DNA of 27,241 nt from UBA7398 sp947491605 (GTDB lineage: Bacteria > Actinomycetota > Actinomycetes > Nanopelagicales > Nanopelagicaceae), in NCBI GenBank assembly GCA_947491605.1, contig CANLJW010000016.1, positions 1-27,241 of the forward strand, read 5' to 3'. The number at the start of each line of letters is the position of its first letter. The stretch's first letter is position 1. Below are positions 8,233 to 15,670 of the stretch, one piece after another. Under the pieces are notes generated by a model, which saw nothing but the letters and a program-made list of their open reading frames with translations, ran no database searches and was not told the DNA's origin. Position numbers and translations under genes: made by a program.

Positions 8233-8261
8233 AGGGTAACATCACATGTATAAATATACAA
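8233..8261 (-). promoter_or_regulatory. argC operon promoter (-35 TTGTAT, 17 bp, -10 TACCCT)
   Basis: On the minus strand, TTGTAT (complement of 8256-8261), a 17-bp spacer and TACCCT (complement of 8233-8238) are followed by 6 nt and the argC ATG. Start of transcription is therefore predicted at the A of the ATG. The -35 lies inside ARG box 1. Confidence 0.65.
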
Positions 8262-8262
8262 A
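8245..8262 (-). promoter_or_regulatory. ARG box 1 (ArgR operator)
   Basis: On the minus strand the 18-mer TTTGTATATTTATACATG matches 17 of 18 positions of the enterobacterial consensus TNTGNATWWWWATNCANA. Its core TGTATA-TT-TATACA is a perfect inverted repeat. It spans -19 to -36 relative to the argC ATG and covers the -35 element, so ArgR bound with arginine would block RNA polymerase. Confidence 0.85.
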
Positions 8263-8264
8263 AC

Positions 8265-8282
8265 CGTGCATAATTATGCAGT
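8265..8282 (-). promoter_or_regulatory. ARG box 2 (ArgR operator), overlapping the pheT stop codon
   Basis: The core TGCATAATTATGCA (8267-8280) is a perfect 14-bp palindrome and fits TGNATWWWWATNCA exactly. It is separated from box 1 by 2 bp (20 bp centre to centre), the tandem geometry used by hexameric ArgR in other bacteria. Its upstream half includes the last codon and TAA stop of pheT. Confidence 0.85.
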
Positions 8283-10754
8283 ACGGATTACAGCTCCACA
8301 TGCTTTGACTGCTGCGCTTCCAGCGGATTCGCGGAGCAATGAGACCTCTTCTGCCGTTAGGGTGCGATCTTCTGCTCGGAAAACTAAAGTGAAAGCTAGC
8401 GAGATTTTCCCTTCGCCAACTTGGTCATATCGATCAAAAAGCGTGATGGACTCTAATAAATCACCAGCTCCAGTTTTTAACGCCTCTGAAACATCTGCGG
8501 AGCTAACTGTTTCCGCAACTATAAGCGAAATATCTTGAATTGCTGCAGGCATGGTCCAAACTTTAGGAGCAGAAACTTGTTCCCGGAATGGCACTGCGTC
8601 TAGCACAACTACAAAAGCTGAAGTTCGCTCCGGCAATCCTAATTCCGAAATTATTCTCGGGTGTAATTCGCCCGCATGAGCTACCGGCTTACCGTCTATT
8701 TGAAATTCGGCACATCGACCGGGATGCCAAGGCGCTAATTCAGTATTCGAAACTTTGTAAGTGGCGCCCATTTCGTCAAGCAACGTTGCTGCCATATCAA
8801 CAGCATCGCTCCATGAAACAGCTCTACCTTTACCCCACCAACCAACGTTTTCAATTTTGCCACCAAGAATGCCGCCTGCATGTAATGGTTGTTTTGGTAC
8901 CGAATTATAAATTTCTGAGATTACGGCGCCAGTTGGTCTTTTATCCGTTCCAATTACTGCTTGTGGTTTCAACTCAGTTAAGTTTCGAAAAATTAATCCT
9001 AATTCAAAAATCGCAATGCTCTTGGCTCCGCGATTTATATTTCGTTGGGCAGTTAATAAAAGTCCAGGAGTCAGGTGTGTACGCAAGAATGGCGTTTCTT
9101 CAGACATGGGGTTTGCGATTTTGAATGTCTTTGCTCGATCACCAGTGAATCCAAGTAATTTCATAATCTCAGCGCTTACAAAAGGATAAGTTTGCACTTC
9201 AGTTAATCCTAGATTTGCTAACTTGATTGCAATTGCGCGCTTACGTTTCTGCGCCAAGTTCAATCCGGATTCTCCGGTAGTTCTGACAGGTGGCAACAAT
9301 GATGGAATCAATTGATATCCGTATCGACGTGCGACTTCTTCGGCTAAATCTGCAGTATTTTGCAAATCAGGTCTCCAGCTAGGCGGTGTAATTGCCCAAG
9401 TTGATGATTTACTTGATTGATTAACCAAGCAGCCAACTGACTCTAAAGCTGCTGCTACTTGGGCATCGGTATAGCCGTAACCAATTAGCGTTGCAATATT
9501 TGCAGGAATTAATGGAATCGTTGGCGTACTTTTCATTGCGCCATCTGATTCCACGCCAACATACTGAGCGCCAGTCAATTCAATTAATAACTGAGCCGCT
9601 CTCGCTGATGCGATTTCAGCCAGTGCAGGATCAACTCCGCGTTCAAATCTTCTTGAGGCCTCAGACGAGAGAATATGGTGCCGCGAATTCTTAGCTACCG
9701 CCAACGCTGAAAAATGAGCGGCTTCAATAGTTATTCTCTTGGTTTCAGCTGTTACTTCTGAATCGAGCCCACCCATAGTTCCTGCGATTGCAAGTGCATT
9801 TTTATCATCGGTAATTAATAAATCGTCTTTATTCAAATTGCGTTCTACGCCATCTAGAGTTTTAATCTTAGAAAATTTCCCGGCACTTTGCACATGAATT
9901 TTTCCAGATATTTTATCAGAGTCAAAAGCATGCAGTGGTTGACCGAGTTCAAGCATTACGTAATTAGAAATATCTACCGCAACCGAAATCGAACGCATAC
10001 CGCATTTTTGGATTCGGCGTTGCATCCAAACCGGTGAAGGATTATTTGGATTAACGCTCTCTAAAGTTCGCAGAACAATTAAGTCCGCACCATTTGATTC
10101 ATCGATAACAACTGCAATTGGTTTACTACTTCCTTGGATCTTTAAATTACCGGGTAAAGAAGAATCGGCCGGATCTCTAAACGAAACCTTTAAAGCGCTA
10201 GCTAACTCTCTTGCGGCTCCACGAATTGAAAGTGCATAGCCTCGATCTGGGTTCACTGCGATATCAATAATCGGATCATCAATTCCAAGCACTGCTATGG
10301 CATCGTCACCATTTTTTAAACCAGAATCGTTTACAACGATGATCCCACTGTGATCTTCGCTTAAGCCAAGCTCGCGCGAAGAACAAATCATGCCATTGCT
10401 AGTCTTTCCATATGTTTCTCGAGCTGCGATTGCAAAATCTCCAGGAAGTGATGCGCCAGGTAACGCCACAACGACTTTATCGCCGACAAAAAAATTAGTA
10501 GCGCCACAAATTACAAACCGATTCTCTTTTTCGGCGCAATCTAATTCAACATACCGAATTGGTTTTTTATGATCCTTCAGTTCTTCAATTGCGATAACCG
10601 TGCCAATTAATAGTGGGCCTTTTATATTGTCAGCAGCATTTTCTATCGACTCAACTTCAAAGCCGACCCGAACGAAGTGCTCTGCAATCGCAGCAACGTT
10701 CTCACTTTTTGGAATTTCAACGAATTCGGCGAGCCAAGAAAGAGGGAGCTTCAT
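8274..10754 (-). CDS. pheT: Phenylalanine--tRNA ligase, beta subunit
   Basis: Large subunit of the alpha2-beta2 PheRS that charges tRNA-Phe. The 826-residue protein has the full bacterial architecture: an N-terminal catalytic-like segment beginning MKLPLSWLAEFVEIP, an OB-fold tRNA-binding domain at about 40-150, a B3/B4 editing domain, a B5 domain around 400-475, a catalytic-like core, and a C-terminal ferredoxin-fold anticodon-binding (FDX-ACB) domain from about 733. The ATG overlaps the pheS stop as ATGA. Its last codons form half of an ArgR operator for the next operon. Only 47 nt separate its stop from argC and no terminator is visible, so some read-through into argC is possible. Confidence 0.96.
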   Translation of the reverse strand: MKLPLSWLAEFVEIPKSENVAAIAEHFVRVGFEVESIENAADNIKGPLLIGTVIAIEELKDHKKPIRYVELDCAEKENRFVICGATNFFVGDKVVVALPGASLPGDFAIAARETYGKTSNGMICSSRELGLSEDHSGIIVVNDSGLKNGDDAIAVLGIDDPIIDIAVNPDRGYALSIRGAARELASALKVSFRDPADSSLPGNLKIQGSSKPIAVVIDESNGADLIVLRTLESVNPNNPSPVWMQRRIQKCGMRSISVAVDISNYVMLELGQPLHAFDSDKISGKIHVQSAGKFSKIKTLDGVERNLNKDDLLITDDKNALAIAGTMGGLDSEVTAETKRITIEAAHFSALAVAKNSRHHILSSEASRRFERGVDPALAEIASARAAQLLIELTGAQYVGVESDGAMKSTPTIPLIPANIATLIGYGYTDAQVAAALESVGCLVNQSSKSSTWAITPPSWRPDLQNTADLAEEVARRYGYQLIPSLLPPVRTTGESGLNLAQKRKRAIAIKLANLGLTEVQTYPFVSAEIMKLLGFTGDRAKTFKIANPMSEETPFLRTHLTPGLLLTAQRNINRGAKSIAIFELGLIFRNLTELKPQAVIGTDKRPTGAVISEIYNSVPKQPLHAGGILGGKIENVGWWGKGRAVSWSDAVDMAATLLDEMGATYKVSNTELAPWHPGRCAEFQIDGKPVAHAGELHPRIISELGLPERTSAFVVVLDAVPFREQVSAPKVWTMPAAIQDISLIVAETVSSADVSEALKTGAGDLLESITLFDRYDQVGEGKISLAFTLVFRAEDRTLTAEEVSLLRESAGSAAVKACGAVIRTA

Positions 10755-11767
10755 CGGGTACCCGTACCAAAAGCTTGGGAAAATCTAATATCGCCTTCAA
10801 CTATGTCATGCATATCAGCAATACCGTGGCGAACCATAAGGGTTCGTTCTAGCCCCATTCCAAATGCAAAACCAGAGTACTCATCGGTATCGATGCCACA
10901 TGCCTGTAAAACTTTTGGATTAACCATGCCGCAGCCGCCCCATTCAATCCAGCGACCACGATAGAAGAAATCAACTTCAGCGCTTGGTTCAGTGAATGGA
11001 AAGAAAGATGGTCGAATTCTAGTTGTGACATCCGGACCAAACATTTTTGCGGCAAAAAAATCAAGCGTGCCCTTCAAATGGGCCATGGTTATTCCTTTAT
11101 CAATAACTAGCCCCTCAACTTGATTAAAAACCGGTGTGTGGGTGGCATCTAATTCATCAGCGCGATAAGTGCGACCTGGACAGATTACATATATTGGCGG
11201 CTTTCGATCCAACATTGTACGAATCTGAACTGGCGAAGTATGAGTTCGCATCACTAAACCTGAATCTAGCGGCTCCACAAAAAAAGTATCTTGCATGGTT
11301 CTTGCTGGATGATCAGCTGGAATATTTAGCGCATCAAAATTTAACCAACCCGATTCAAGTTCGGGACCTTCTGCAATGGTGTAACCAAGCCCGACGAATA
11401 AATCGGAAATTTCGTTGGTGAGGATTGTAAGCGGATGCAACCCGCCTACACTTCCACGTTTTGTAGGAAGTGAAACATCAACCCGTTCCGCCAATAAGAT
11501 TTTGCTATCCCGCTCGCCGATTAGAAATTCTTCACGCTCTACGTATGCTGCATTAACTTCAACACGTGCTGCGCCGATCACTTTGCCAAATTCGGCTCGT
11601 TCACTCCCAGGTAAGGATCCAAGCGCTTGGTTTGCTTTCGCTAACGGCGACTTATCGCCAACGTGAGCCAACCGGGCCGCTTTCAAATCATCGAGATTCC
11701 CCGTGTTCAAAAGCGCTGTGAGAGCCGCTTTCTTATCACTCTCGATAGAAGCTACGGTTAATGACAC
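10751..11767 (-). CDS. pheS: Phenylalanine--tRNA ligase, alpha subunit
   Basis: Catalytic subunit of PheRS, a class II synthetase. The 338-residue protein has an N-terminal coiled-coil region (about 1-85) and a catalytic domain with HTSPVQIRTM, motif 2 in FNQVEGLVIDKG, and motif 3 in AFGMGLERTLMVRHGI near the C-terminus. The start is GTG at 11765-11767, giving MSLTVAS. There is no Shine-Dalgarno, but TAGACT lies exactly 6 nt upstream, pointing to a leaderless mRNA. It is the first gene of pheST and is translationally coupled to pheT. With no leader, classical pheL attenuation is not possible in this arrangement. Confidence 0.95.
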   Translation of the reverse strand: MSLTVASIESDKKAALTALLNTGNLDDLKAARLAHVGDKSPLAKANQALGSLPGSERAEFGKVIGAARVEVNAAYVEREEFLIGERDSKILLAERVDVSLPTKRGSVGGLHPLTILTNEISDLFVGLGYTIAEGPELESGWLNFDALNIPADHPARTMQDTFFVEPLDSGLVMRTHTSPVQIRTMLDRKPPIYVICPGRTYRADELDATHTPVFNQVEGLVIDKGITMAHLKGTLDFFAAKMFGPDVTTRIRPSFFPFTEPSAEVDFFYRGRWIEWGGCGMVNPKVLQACGIDTDEYSGFAFGMGLERTLMVRHGIADMHDIVEGDIRFSQAFGTGTR

Positions 11768-11779
11768 GATGGGAGTCTA
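11768..11779 (-). promoter_or_regulatory. pheS -10 element (TAGACT, 6 nt from GTG)
   Basis: On the minus strand TAGACT (complement of 11774-11779) is followed by CCCATC and the GTG start. No good -35 is seen at the usual distance. The spacing matches the other leaderless heads in the window. Confidence 0.5.
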
Positions 11780-11799
11780 CTAAGTGAGTAGCAAGAGAT

Positions 11800-11824
11800 G
11801 CGTTATTTAATCGCAGATTAACGC
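11800..11824 (-). terminator. Inverted repeat at the end of the SpoU methyltransferase gene
   Basis: Outer arms GCGTTA/TAACGC pair perfectly, and inner ATC/GAT can extend the stem with a bulge. The repeat spans the stop codon of the methyltransferase gene. There is no T tract, so termination is only a possibility. Confidence 0.25.
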
Positions 11825-12624
11825 TTGGTTGCTTGCGAAACTTCGTACATCACAACGGTGGCGGCTGCTGCCAAATTCAAGCTCTCGGCTCGCCCTTCCA
11901 TGGGTATTGTGACTAAATTCAAATCTGCTGAAATCTCACTTGATAATCCTCGGGCTTCATTACCGAAAACCCAGATTGATGGCTTTTTATTCAATTTCTG
12001 TAACGCTTCCGGTAGTGCCAACCCGCCATTTCCATCCGTACCAAAGATCTGAATTCCATTCTTTTCAGCAAGTTCCTTAAGTTCCGAAATCGGAACATCT
12101 TCGAACACTGGAATATGCCAGAGCGATCCTGCCGTTGCTCTAACAACTTTTGGCGAATAAACATCTACACATTGGTCCGAGAAAACGATCGCATTAAATC
12201 CAAATGCATCGGCAGTACGGATTACGGCGCCAGCATTACCTGGATCTTGAATCTGCCAAAAGTAGGCAATCCGAAGCGGTTGTTTTGAAATGAAATTTGG
12301 GAAATTGTGTTTGGATATATCGCAAAGAGCCAATATCCCTTGTGGTGTAACAGTATCTGCCATCAACCGCATAACTTCATCAGAAACTGCAACAGTTTTG
12401 CCAAGAATTTCACTAGTTAAGAGATTTTCATCTTCTAGCTTCGCTCTACCTGCTTCTGTTAAATATAAAGTGTCTAACTTAGGATCTCCGAAATTGATTG
12501 CTTCGCGAATTGATTGCAACCCTTCTGCAATAAATTTTGATTCAGCTTTTCGCTCTTTGACTCCCCTAGAACCTAAAAGAGCCTTCACTCGCTCAACATG
12601 CGGCGAATGAAGGCTCGTAATCAT
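11818..12624 (-). CDS. SpoU/TrmH-family RNA 2'-O-ribose methyltransferase
   Basis: SAM-dependent SPOUT-class enzyme that methylates a ribose in rRNA or tRNA. The 268-residue protein begins with the RNA 2'-O-ribose methyltransferase substrate-binding domain (residues about 5-95, with FIAEGLQSIREA). It continues into the knotted SPOUT domain with motif 1 around QDPGNAGAVIRTADAFG, motif 2 WVFGNEARGLS, and motif 3 IPMEGRAESLNLAAAATVVMYE split near the C-terminus. The target nucleotide cannot be read from sequence; relatives beside rplT are often annotated as 23S rRNA methyltransferases. It starts 6 nt after rplT, so it is the last gene of the infC-rpmI-rplT operon. Confidence 0.9.
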   Translation of the reverse strand: MITSLHSPHVERVKALLGSRGVKERKAESKFIAEGLQSIREAINFGDPKLDTLYLTEAGRAKLEDENLLTSEILGKTVAVSDEVMRLMADTVTPQGILALCDISKHNFPNFISKQPLRIAYFWQIQDPGNAGAVIRTADAFGFNAIVFSDQCVDVYSPKVVRATAGSLWHIPVFEDVPISELKELAEKNGIQIFGTDGNGGLALPEALQKLNKKPSIWVFGNEARGLSSEISADLNLVTIPMEGRAESLNLAAAATVVMYEVSQATKR

Positions 12625-12630
12625 TTTAGA

Positions 12631-12993
12631 TTAGGAAACTTTTACATTTTTACGTGCAACTTCGACCAAATTAGCAAATGCTTTTGGATCGTTAGTTGCT
12701 AGATCTGAAAGTACGCGACGGTCAACTTCCACGCCAGCGGCTTTAAGACCTTGCATGAAACGGTTATATGTCAGCCCGTTTGCACGAGAAGCGGCATTAA
12801 TACGAGTAATCCAAAGTTGGCGGAAATCGCCTTTCTTATCCTTACGATCGTTGAATGCATACACCATAGAGTGCGTGACTTGCTCTTTCGCTTTTGTGAA
12901 AAGCCGGGAGCGCTGACCACGGTAACCACTCGCGCGTTCGAGAGTAGTACGACGCTTCTTCGCTGCGTGTACACCACGTTTAACTCTTGCCAT
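12631..12993 (-). CDS. rplT: 50S ribosomal protein bL20
   Basis: bL20, an early assembly protein of the 50S subunit that binds 23S rRNA; in several bacteria it also represses its own operon. The 120-residue protein begins MARVKRGVHAAKKRR and carries the conserved GYRGQRSRLFTKAKEQV and RQLWITRINAA segments. Length is normal. A good ribosome-binding site (GAGGAG) lies upstream of the ATG. It follows rpmI by 52 nt and precedes the SpoU gene by 6 nt. Confidence 0.98.
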   Translation of the reverse strand: MARVKRGVHAAKKRRTTLERASGYRGQRSRLFTKAKEQVTHSMVYAFNDRKDKKGDFRQLWITRINAASRANGLTYNRFMQGLKAAGVEVDRRVLSDLATNDPKAFANLVEVARKNVKVS

Positions 12994-13045
12994 TTTATTT
13001 CTCCTCTTCTAATTTCTTAAATTTATTTCGGACCGATGATTTCGA

Positions 13046-13243
13046 CTACTTCAAGCCCAATAGGCGTTTCGCAGAAAAAGTATTTGGTTTGCTAGCAGCC
13101 GCATCATTAGTGAGGCGACGTGTGTGGCGTGATGATTTGCGCTCAAGGAGGTGACGCTTTCCGGCACGCTCGTGCATGATCTTTCCGGTACCAGTAACGC
13201 GGAAAGTCTTCTTCGCGCCACTATGTGATTTCATCTTAGGCAT
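13046..13243 (-). CDS. rpmI: 50S ribosomal protein bL35
   Basis: A small basic ribosomal protein of 65 residues beginning MPKMKSHSGAKKTFRVTGTG and containing the family's KRHLLERKSSRHTRRL segment. The ATG is preceded by GGAGGA, a strong Shine-Dalgarno. It sits between infC and rplT in the standard infC-rpmI-rplT order, 41 nt after infC. Confidence 0.98.
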   Translation of the reverse strand: MPKMKSHSGAKKTFRVTGTGKIMHERAGKRHLLERKSSRHTRRLTNDAAASKPNTFSAKRLLGLK

Positions 13244-13284
13244 TTCATTCCTCCGTTTTATTTAGCTTTGAAATTTAGATCGAT

Positions 13285-13869
13285 TTAAAGTTGTTGCGAA
13301 GCAGCAGCTTTTTCGGCTGCTTTCTTCGCTTTCTTAGCTTCAGCTAACGCATCGCTCTTACGTTTTACCGGGCCCAGAACCATAGTCATGCTTCGTCCTT
13401 CTTGCTTTGGTGCAAATTCAACGAATGCAATTTCCACAACATCTTGTGCAAGACGTTGTAGTAATTTGTAACCTAGCTCTGGTCGACTCTGTTCTCTGCC
13501 ACGGAATTGAATAGTTACCTTCACTTTGTCGCCGCTTTTTAAGAACTTTTCAATATGATTCCGTTTGGTTTCATAATCGTGGCTCTCAATATTTGGTCTC
13601 ATACGCATCTCCTTAACCACAATGTGGGTCTGGTTCTGTCGAGCTTCGCGGGCTTTCTGCGCGATTTCGTATTTGTATTTTCCGAAATCCATAATCTTGC
13701 AGACAGGTGGTGTGGCCTCTGCAGCAATCTCGACGAGATCAAGTCCGATTTCTTCGGCCATCCGAAGTGCGCTATCGATATCGATAACTCCGACTTGTTC
13801 GCCAGATGCTCCAATGAGACGAACTTCCGATTCCCGGATTCGATCATTGATGCGTGGTTCAGTGCTGAT
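13285..13869 (-). CDS. infC: Translation initiation factor IF-3, ATC start codon
   Basis: IF-3 binds the 30S subunit, prevents premature subunit joining and proofreads start codons. The first ATG in frame (13761) would delete the conserved N-terminus. Reading upstream recovers STEPRINDRIRESEVRLIGA, the standard actinobacterial IF-3 start. No ATG, GTG or TTG exists between that ATG and an in-frame TGA seven codons before STEP; the candidates are ATT (13870-13872) and ATC (13867-13869). ATC is preferred because GGAG ends 5 nt upstream, giving 194 residues. Later motifs are PPVCKIMDFGKYKYE, VTIQFRGREQSRPELG and EGRSMTMVLGP, with a Lys/Ala-rich tail. A rare start codon is how IF-3 controls its own synthesis in other bacteria. 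Confidence 0.95.
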   Translation of the reverse strand: MSTEPRINDRIRESEVRLIGASGEQVGVIDIDSALRMAEEIGLDLVEIAAEATPPVCKIMDFGKYKYEIAQKAREARQNQTHIVVKEMRMRPNIESHDYETKRNHIEKFLKSGDKVKVTIQFRGREQSRPELGYKLLQRLAQDVVEIAFVEFAPKQEGRSMTMVLGPVKRKSDALAEAKKAKKAAEKAAASQQL

Positions 13870-14079
13870 AATTACTCCCTTTCATGAAAAATTTAGAGCG
13901 AATTGTTAAGCTCTTGAATTGAATGAAAGTAGTTTTGCCGCAATGCGCACATAAGTGCTCATGACCGCATAAAATCTGCGATCTTCCTTGACCAGCTCGC
14001 GCACTTAGTAGTGGCGACGAAGGTGGGAGCGGCAGCTCCACTTGGCATCGGTTTCAAGAACCGAACGAGGCAAAGGTTA
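13870..14079 (-). promoter_or_regulatory. infC operon 5' leader with hairpins
   Basis: About 210 nt of non-coding sequence precede infC after fabI. On the minus strand it contains a TCGGTT-N5-AACCGA hairpin (14048-14064), a GTGGAGC-TGCC-GCTCCCAC hairpin with one bulge (14023-14041) and a small CACT-N4-AGTG hairpin (14002-14013). A weak promoter (TAACCT at 14074-14079, TTCGGT 18 bp upstream) would place the start near 14067. Such a leader is a natural place for bL20- or IF-3-mediated control, but I cannot assign it to a known RNA family. Confidence 0.45.
13875..13882 (-). promoter_or_regulatory. infC Shine-Dalgarno that decides the ATC start
   Basis: The minus strand reads AAAGGGAG, ending 5 nt before ATC (13867-13869) but only 2 nt before the preceding ATT. 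The spacing favours initiation at ATC, which also matches the family N-terminus. Confidence 0.75.
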
Positions 14080-14114
14080 TCGCAAGAACCAGTAAAAACC
14101 GAAATTGAGCGTAG

Positions 14115-14888
14115 CTAAGCGCCCATTCCATGTAATCCACCATCGACGTGGATGATCTCCGCAGTTGTTTTTGGGAACCAAGGTGAAAGTAGCGCAACTA
14201 CCGCTTGAGCCGCTGGCACTGGATCGGTTACATCCCAATGCAATGGCGCTCGCTCATTCCAAACCGTTTCGAAATCCGAGAAGCCTGGAATTGATTTAGC
14301 GGCCATAGTTCGAATTGGACCAGCCGCGACTAAATTCACCCGAATATTTTCACTTCCCAAATCCCGTGCTAAATAACGCGAAGTAGATTCCAACGCAGCT
14401 TTGGCAACGCCCATCCAATCGTATTTCGGCCAGGCCACAGTTGCATCAAAATCTAAGCCCACAACGCTAGCTCCCGCTTCCTTTCGAAAAAGTGGCCTTG
14501 CTGCCATGGTTAATGATTTAAATGAGAACGCCGAAACTTGCATCGCGATTGCAACATCGCTCCACTCTGTATTTAAAAAATTTCCACCCAAAGCGCTCTC
14601 TGGTGCAAAACCAATCGAGTGGACTACCCCATCTAAATGCGGCAAATGTTCGCGGACCCGATCTGGCAGCGCAGCCAAATCTTCATCGTTAGTAACATCT
14701 AATTGAATTACTGGCGCTAATTTTGGTAACCGTCCTGCAATTCTTTCAGTCAATCTATGAACCCGACCATAAGAACTTAGAATGACATTAGCGCCTTCAT
14801 CTTGAGCCAAGCGTGCGATATGAAACGCAATCGAGGCGTCGGTTAATACCCCAGTTATCAAAATATTTTTATCTTTAACAATTCCCAT
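14115..14888 (-). CDS. fabI: Enoyl-[acyl-carrier-protein] reductase (NADH), InhA/FabI type
   Basis: Reduces the enoyl-ACP double bond in the last step of each type II fatty acid elongation cycle. The 257-residue short-chain reductase has ITGVLTDASIAFHIAR (11-26) as the FabI-type cofactor motif instead of TGxxxGIG. VHSIGFAP (89-96) carries the cofactor-site serine S91. The catalytic Tyr-X6-Lys pair is Y156 and K163 in KYDWMGVAKAALES. The segment GLDFDATVAWPKYDWM aligns closely with mycobacterial InhA, including the phenylalanine equivalent to InhA F149. It is about 12 residues shorter than InhA. The ATG overlaps the fabG stop (TAATG), the same order as mabA-inhA. Confidence 0.95.
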   Translation of the reverse strand: MGIVKDKNILITGVLTDASIAFHIARLAQDEGANVILSSYGRVHRLTERIAGRLPKLAPVIQLDVTNDEDLAALPDRVREHLPHLDGVVHSIGFAPESALGGNFLNTEWSDVAIAMQVSAFSFKSLTMAARPLFRKEAGASVVGLDFDATVAWPKYDWMGVAKAALESTSRYLARDLGSENIRVNLVAAGPIRTMAAKSIPGFSDFETVWNERAPLHWDVTDPVPAAQAVVALLSPWFPKTTAEIIHVDGGLHGMGA

Positions 14889-15592
14889 TATGACCCCATC
14901 CCTAATCCACCATCTACTGGCAATACTGCCCCGGTTATATAGCGAGCACCATCGGATGCCAAGAATCCGACAACGCTAGCAATTTCTGCGCCACTGGAAA
15001 ATCTTCGTAGCGGCACTGCAGCTGCAATTTCATCTCTACGGTTTTGATCCAAAGTAGCGGTCATATCGGTTTCCACAAATCCGGGGGCGACCACATTCGC
15101 AGTGATACCGCGGCTACCTAATTCTTTTGCTAAAGATTTTGTCATTCCAATCAAGCCGGCTTTACTGGCCGCATAATTAACCTGACCGGCGGCGCCAATA
15201 CTTCCAACTACCGAGCCGATAAAAATCATGCTCCCGCGTTTCAATTTAAGCATCGCTTTACTGGCACGCCGAGCAACTCGAAATGATCCCATCAAATTAA
15301 CTTGAAAAACATCTTCAAAATCGGCATCACTCATCCGTAGCACCAAGCCATCGCGGGTAATTCCCGCATTAGCGACTAAAACTTCAATCGCGCCGTATTT
15401 TTCTTCGATTTGGTTGAAGCCGGATTCAACGCTTTCTGTAGAAGTAACATCCATGATCACAGATTCAAAATTAGTTGGTGGATTACCAGATCTGTAGGTA
15501 ACAATTACATTGTCGCCAATAGCTTTGAAATGTTCTGCAATTGCGAGCCCGATGCCACGGTTTCCGCCAGTAATTAAGACATTGCGTGACAT
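14888..15592 (-). CDS. fabG: 3-oxoacyl-[acyl-carrier-protein] reductase (MabA-like)
   Basis: NADPH-dependent reduction of 3-ketoacyl-ACP in type II fatty acid synthesis. The 234-residue classical short-chain dehydrogenase has TGGNRGIGLAIA (8-19) for cofactor binding, NAGITRDGL at 75-83, the catalytic serine S127 in IGSVVGSIG, and Y140/K144 in NYAASKAG. It also has VAPGFVETDM and a C-terminal VDGGLGMG. Length is slightly short but complete. No Shine-Dalgarno precedes the ATG, but TAGATT lies exactly 6 nt upstream, so it is probably translated from a leaderless mRNA. It is coupled to fabI and divergent from the DUF3099 gene. Confidence 0.95.
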   Translation of the reverse strand: MSRNVLITGGNRGIGLAIAEHFKAIGDNVIVTYRSGNPPTNFESVIMDVTSTESVESGFNQIEEKYGAIEVLVANAGITRDGLVLRMSDADFEDVFQVNLMGSFRVARRASKAMLKLKRGSMIFIGSVVGSIGAAGQVNYAASKAGLIGMTKSLAKELGSRGITANVVAPGFVETDMTATLDQNRRDEIAAAVPLRRFSSGAEIASVVGFLASDGARYITGAVLPVDGGLGMGS

Positions 15593-15604
15593 GTGCGAAA
15601 TCTA
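15593..15604 (-). promoter_or_regulatory. fabG -10 element (TAGATT, 6 nt from ATG)
   Basis: On the minus strand TAGATT (complement of 15599-15604) is followed by TCGCAC and the ATG. No clear -35 is present. It shares the 78-bp divergent intergenic region with the DUF3099 promoter. Confidence 0.5.
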
Positions 15605-15658
15605 CCTGTTACTCAGGCGTAAGTAGGAATTTAAGGTGCGAATAGCGGGGTTGCGTCT

Positions 15659-15670
15659 TAGGCTGAGTGT
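15659..15670 (+). promoter_or_regulatory. DUF3099 gene -10 element (TAGGCT, 6 nt from ATG)
   Basis: TAGGCT at 15659-15664, then GAGTGT and the ATG. There is no ribosome-binding site, so the transcript is probably leaderless. No convincing -35 is seen. Confidence 0.45.

Noticed and set aside
8227..8273. Terminator between pheT and argC
   Set aside because: The palindromes here match ArgR boxes in sequence and spacing and have no T tract; they are operators, not terminators.
8588..9124. 178-codon open frame on the plus strand opposite pheT
   Set aside because: Antisense shadow of pheT, without recognisable domains or a ribosome-binding site.
11408..11421. Possible promoter or short genes within pheS on the plus strand
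   Set aside because: Only short antisense frames with no start signal; pheS is clearly coding on the minus strand.
13859..14041. Possible 60-residue protein with CGHEHLCAHCGK, zinc-ribbon-like, in the infC leader (minus strand, GTG start)
   Set aside because: The GTG lies in a hairpin with no ribosome-binding site, the frame runs into the infC start, and the rest of the sequence is not protein-like. The cysteine pattern is probably chance.
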